Origin: Limisphaerales bacterium
GTDB taxonomy: Bacteria > Verrucomicrobiota > Verrucomicrobiia > Limisphaerales > PALSA-1396
Reading direction: 5' to 3'
Assembly (NCBI GenBank): GCA_003140275.1
Contig: PLJQ01000105.1
Coordinates: forward strand, 6,925-13,212
Length of the DNA: 6,288 nt
The translations under genes and the position numbers were made by a program. This document shows positions 3,323 to 6,288 of the stretch, piece by piece; the first letter of the stretch is position 1; every line of letters starts with the position of its first letter. The notes under the pieces were generated by a model. The model was not told where the DNA came from. It saw nothing but the letters and a program-made list of their open reading frames with translations, and searched no databases.

Positions 3323-6288
3323 TCACTCCACAAAGACAAACTCGTTGGAAAGGAGCAGCACTTGCGCGTATTTTTCCCATGCGCCGAGCGGGCGCGGGAT
3401 TGTTTTTGGGTCAACAAAGTTTTGTTGCGCATCCCAGACGCGAGGAAGGCCCATGCTCTCGTTGGCATCGACTTTCATCATTTCAATGACCGACGACCAC
3501 TTGAAGCTGTCGGCGTTTTCGTTGGCCAGACAATCGGTGACGAAATCAATGGTGTCGCCTGCTTTTACTTCAACCTCCTCGATTTGCGTGATCGCGTTGG
3601 CGTTATGCACGGTCCACTGGCCCAGCACTCCAATACGACTGGAAATGATCCGACCCTGCACGCCGTCACCATTAGTTGAAGCGTGGCTGAACGTGCCGTG
3701 AATGGCGATAACGCCTTCGCGCGGCGCGACCCAGCGGCGAATAGCGGCATTGGTTTGGGCAGGATGGCCACCTTCAGCGGTAAGTTGAACCCAACCGATT
3801 TTGGGATCGGGCAAATTAGTGCCGCCCTGCCAGGCGGTGCCGGTGAAGCGAGGCAGCGGCGTGAAGGTTTTGACACGTTGGATGTTTTCATCGAAGACCC
3901 CGTAACCATATTCCCAGGCGGTCAGTTCGGGAATGACGGCATCATGGGCTGGTTGATCGCGCAGGAAATTTTTAGCGACTTTGATTTCACCGGGGGTTGG
4001 AACGCGTTGATAGAGGGTTTGATAAAGTTTGCGGAGGCGTTCCTCCTCCGTAATGACGTTGCTAAAAGCCGGACTGCCCACCAGATTTTTGGCGCGTTCG
4101 GCCACGAACGGGCTGTTGAGCAGGTAAAGGGCTTGTTGGGCCACCGTGGTCTGGTAGCGGCGCGGGCTGGTGGCGTCCGGATTGGCAAAGTCGAACATGC
4201 GAAAGAGATTGGGAAGCTCCTGCCGGTCGATGAAACCGTAAACCGTGCGCCGACCGCTGAAGTTGGTCGCGACGATATCAACCGGCTGGCCGCCCAGCGT
4301 CGGGTCGAGTTGGCCGGAGACGACAAGAAGCGAATCGCGCATCGCCTCAAAATCAAGCCGGTGTTGGGGCATTTGAGTGAGCAGTTGATTGTCGGGATCG
4401 CGCCGGGCGTAGCGCATTTCATTTTCACTGCTCTGTTGGTAGGTGGAAGAAAGCATGATCGACCGATGGAGTTTCTTCACTGACCATCCTTCGTCCATGA
4501 ACCGCGCGGCCAGGTAATCAAGCAATTCCGGATGCGTGGGTGGCGACGAACGCGTGCCGAACTCGCTGGGCGTGGAAACCAATCCCGCGCCGAAGTGCTC
4601 CAGCCAGATGCGATTGACGAACACACGCGCGGTCAAAGGATTTTTGCGGTCGGCAATGGCTTGCGCAAGTTGCAATCGCCCGCTGGCATTCGTTGGAAAC
4701 GGCCGGCGGTTATCGCCGGCAACAATTTGCAGAAACCGACGGGGCACTTCCGGTCCCGGCGTGCCGGGGTTGCCGCGAATAAAGACCTTCGCGTTGACCG
4801 GTTTGTCGTTGTCTTTCAAAACCATCGCGCGCGGCGGCGCGCCGGGATGCGTGACATCCACCGCCGCCACATCTTTTTTCAAGACCTGGATTTTGTTCTT
4901 GATGCCGTCGTCGAATAGAAACAAGTCACCGAATTTTTCGTGCGGTGGATTGGCGGGCGCATTGGTGGCATAGAGAATCTGGCGGAGTGCTTCCTCGTGG
5001 GCGTCGGCCAAGGCTGTCGGCGGAGGTGGTTTGGTCTGACCTCCAGGGAGTTTGTCGTAGTTCGTCAGCGTTTCCAGCCAGTGTTTGTCCACTGCCACAA
5101 AGAGTTTGCCGTAGCGCTCGGAGACTTGTTGCAGGTCGGCCGGAGGTTCGCCGGAAAACATTTTCGCGACCAGCGGGTTCAGGGAGTTGGTTGGGATTTG
5201 GTTCTTGGAGAATTTCGCCGCCAATTCTTTGGCTTTGCTTGCGAATTCGTTCGTCGTCAAAGAGTCAAAAGCAAACCACGGCGCGAAGATGGGATGATGG
5301 GTGGTGACCCAGTTGGTCAGGCTTTCATTCCAACGATTATAAACGGCCATGTTCAGTTTACGCCCGCGCACCAGTTCATCGCGCTTCACATCGGTCAGCG
5401 CTTTCGCGTCGTGTCGCACCAGCAAGTAACCGCCGACCTGGGTGTGGAGCAGGGTGACAACAGCGGTTTCGTTGCTCGTGACGTAATGATCGAGTTCGTC
5501 CCGGGCCTTTTTCAACTCGGCCAGGTAGTTCGTATAGGCGGCGGCTCTGGGTTGTTTGTCGAGCAGCGGTTTTTCGACCGGTTCGCTGCAACTCTTGAAG
5601 ACGCCGAAGAGTGAATAGTAATCCTGGGTGGGAATGGGATCGTATTTGTGGTCGTGACAGCGCGCGCACGTCACCGTCAGCCCCATCGTGCCACGCGTGC
5701 TGACGTCGATGCGGTCGTCAATGATGTCGTTCTCGTTGTTGACGAAACGGCGACCGAGCGTCAGGAATCCCAGCGCGGCGATTGGACGGTTGTCGTCACC
5801 AAGTGGCAATTCATCGGCGGCGATTTGTTGAACGATGAATTGGTCATAAGGCAAATCTTCATTGAACGCGCGGATGACGTAATCGCGATAGGTGTAAGAA
5901 TACGGAAAGCGCGTTTCTTCGTTGCCGCCGACGTAACCCTTGGTGTCCGCGTAACGCGCCACGTCGAGCCAATGCCGCGCCCAACGTTCGCCGTATTGCG
6001 GCGCGGCGAGGAGACGATCTACGACTTTGGCGAATGCCCCGGGTGATTTGTCAGCCAAAAAGGCGTCCACCTCTTCGGGCGTGGGCGGAAGGCCGGTCAG
6101 ATCAAAGCTGGCCCGGCGGATGAGCGTCCGTTTGTCGGCCTGACGCGACGGGGTCATGCCGCTGGCTTCAAGTTGCGCGAGCACGAAGGCGTCCACCGGC
6201 GTCTGCACCCAGCGCTTGAGTTTGACATCAGGAATGGGCGGTTGATTGACCGGCTGGAAGGCCCAGTGCTGTTTGGTTGAGAGGTGAG
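3323..6288 (-). CDS. DUF1549/DUF1553 (PSCyt2-PSD1) protein with a CxxCH motif, 5' end outside the window
   Basis: This is a large Planctomycetota/Verrucomicrobiota-type protein, usually secreted and often fused to a cytochrome c-like domain; its biochemical role is not established. The window holds 987 codons: 26 upstream of a GTG at 6208 that continues the family pattern (HWAFQPVNQPPIPDVKL), so that GTG is not the true start, then 961 more. Signal peptide and any PSCyt1 haem domain would be upstream, beyond 6288. Numbering from that GTG: PSCyt2/DUF1549 about 3-210, with DLTGLPPTPEEVDAFL (36-51), RWARHWLDVARYADTKGY (75-92) and CARCHDHKYDPIPTQDYYSL (181-200), whose CARCH (bases 5654-5668) has the form of a haem c site. 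A less conserved linker of nearly 300 residues follows. PSD1/DUF1553 starts near 505, with NPLTARVFVNRIWLEHFGAG (523-542), STPSEFGTR (545-553) and the SSTYQQSS motif (587-594). About 765-912 reads as a beta-rich insert, after which the family end, WEKYAQVLLLSNEFVFVE, closes the protein. The next gene is carB, not the frequent DUF1501 partner. Confidence 0.93.
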   Translation of the reverse strand, partial: HLSTKQHWAFQPVNQPPIPDVKLKRWVQTPVDAFVLAQLEASGMTPSRQADKRTLIRRASFDLTGLPPTPEEVDAFLADKSPGAFAKVVDRLLAAPQYGERWARHWLDVARYADTKGYVGGNEETRFPYSYTYRDYVIRAFNEDLPYDQFIVQQIAADELPLGDDNRPIAALGFLTLGRRFVNNENDIIDDRIDVSTRGTMGLTVTCARCHDHKYDPIPTQDYYSLFGVFKSCSEPVEKPLLDKQPRAAAYTNYLAELKKARDELDHYVTSNETAVVTLLHTQVGGYLLVRHDAKALTDVKRDELVRGRKLNMAVYNRWNESLTNWVTTHHPIFAPWFAFDSLTTNEFASKAKELAAKFSKNQIPTNSLNPLVAKMFSGEPPADLQQVSERYGKLFVAVDKHWLETLTNYDKLPGGQTKPPPPTALADAHEEALRQILYATNAPANPPHEKFGDLFLFDDGIKNKIQVLKKDVAAVDVTHPGAPPRAMVLKDNDKPVNAKVFIRGNPGTPGPEVPRRFLQIVAGDNRRPFPTNASGRLQLAQAIADRKNPLTARVFVNRIWLEHFGAGLVSTPSEFGTRSSPPTHPELLDYLAARFMDEGWSVKKLHRSIMLSSTYQQSSENEMRYARRDPDNQLLTQMPQHRLDFEAMRDSLLVVSGQLDPTLGGQPVDIVATNFSGRRTVYGFIDRQELPNLFRMFDFANPDATSPRRYQTTVAQQALYLLNSPFVAERAKNLVGSPAFSNVITEEERLRKLYQTLYQRVPTPGEIKVAKNFLRDQPAHDAVIPELTAWEYGYGVFDENIQRVKTFTPLPRFTGTAWQGGTNLPDPKIGWVQLTAEGGHPAQTNAAIRRWVAPREGVIAIHGTFSHASTNGDGVQGRIISSRIGVLGQWTVHNANAITQIEEVEVKAGDTIDFVTDCLANENADSFKWSSVIEMMKVDANESMGLPRVWDAQQNFVDPKTIPRPLGAWEKYAQVLLLSNEFVFVE

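Noticed and set aside
3683..4483. Plus-strand 266-codon open frame
   Set aside because: It lies opposite the PSD1 domain, whose conserved motifs establish the minus strand as coding; open antisense frames are expected in GC-rich genes.
4940..5614. Plus-strand 224-codon open frame
   Set aside because: It is antisense to the linker of the PSCyt2/PSD1 protein, with no recognisable domain and Arg/Gly/Val-rich composition.
6206..6208. GTG as start of the PSD1 gene
   Set aside because: The 26 codons upstream in the same frame continue the family pattern (HWAFQPV..PP.PDVKL), so the gene extends beyond the window edge.

Overview
This 6.3 kb window has a moderately GC-rich, bacterial-looking sequence in which every recognisable gene lies on the minus strand. 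A very large DUF1549/DUF1553 (PSCyt2/PSD1) protein, a family expanded in Planctomycetota and Verrucomicrobiota, points to the PVC superphylum. I favour Verrucomicrobiota, partly because of the short palindromic repeats, but this is inference from gene content only. The genes also lack obvious Shine-Dalgarno sequences.

In minus-strand order: (1) 6288-3323, a PSCyt2/PSD1 protein whose 5' end lies outside the window; (2) a 90-base gap with a weak hairpin; (3) 3232-1364, a free-standing C-terminal half of the carbamoyl-phosphate synthase large subunit (carB), so CarB appears to be split in this organism; (4) 1363-1276, an 88-bp miniature element with 14-bp terminal inverted repeats, abutting the carB stop codon; (5) about 190 bases without a convincing gene; (6) 1090-789, a frameshifted and truncated N-terminal remnant of an MmeI-like restriction-methyltransferase, with a PD-(D/E)xK-like motif still readable; (7) 779 to beyond base 1, the start of a bifunctional NAD(P)H-hydrate repair enzyme (Nnr, epimerase plus dehydratase).

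The three intact genes do not form an obvious pathway: one is an envelope/extracytoplasmic protein, one serves pyrimidine/arginine synthesis, and one repairs damaged nicotinamide cofactors. The unusual content is the small mobile or palindromic DNA. The carB gene carries an in-frame insert of about 35 codons made of tandem palindromes, inside the otherwise conserved ATP-grasp domain, resembling in concept the protein-coding palindromic elements of Rickettsia. A different inverted-repeat element sits directly at its stop codon. Together with the R-M relic, this suggests that short repeats and defence-gene debris have accumulated around housekeeping genes.
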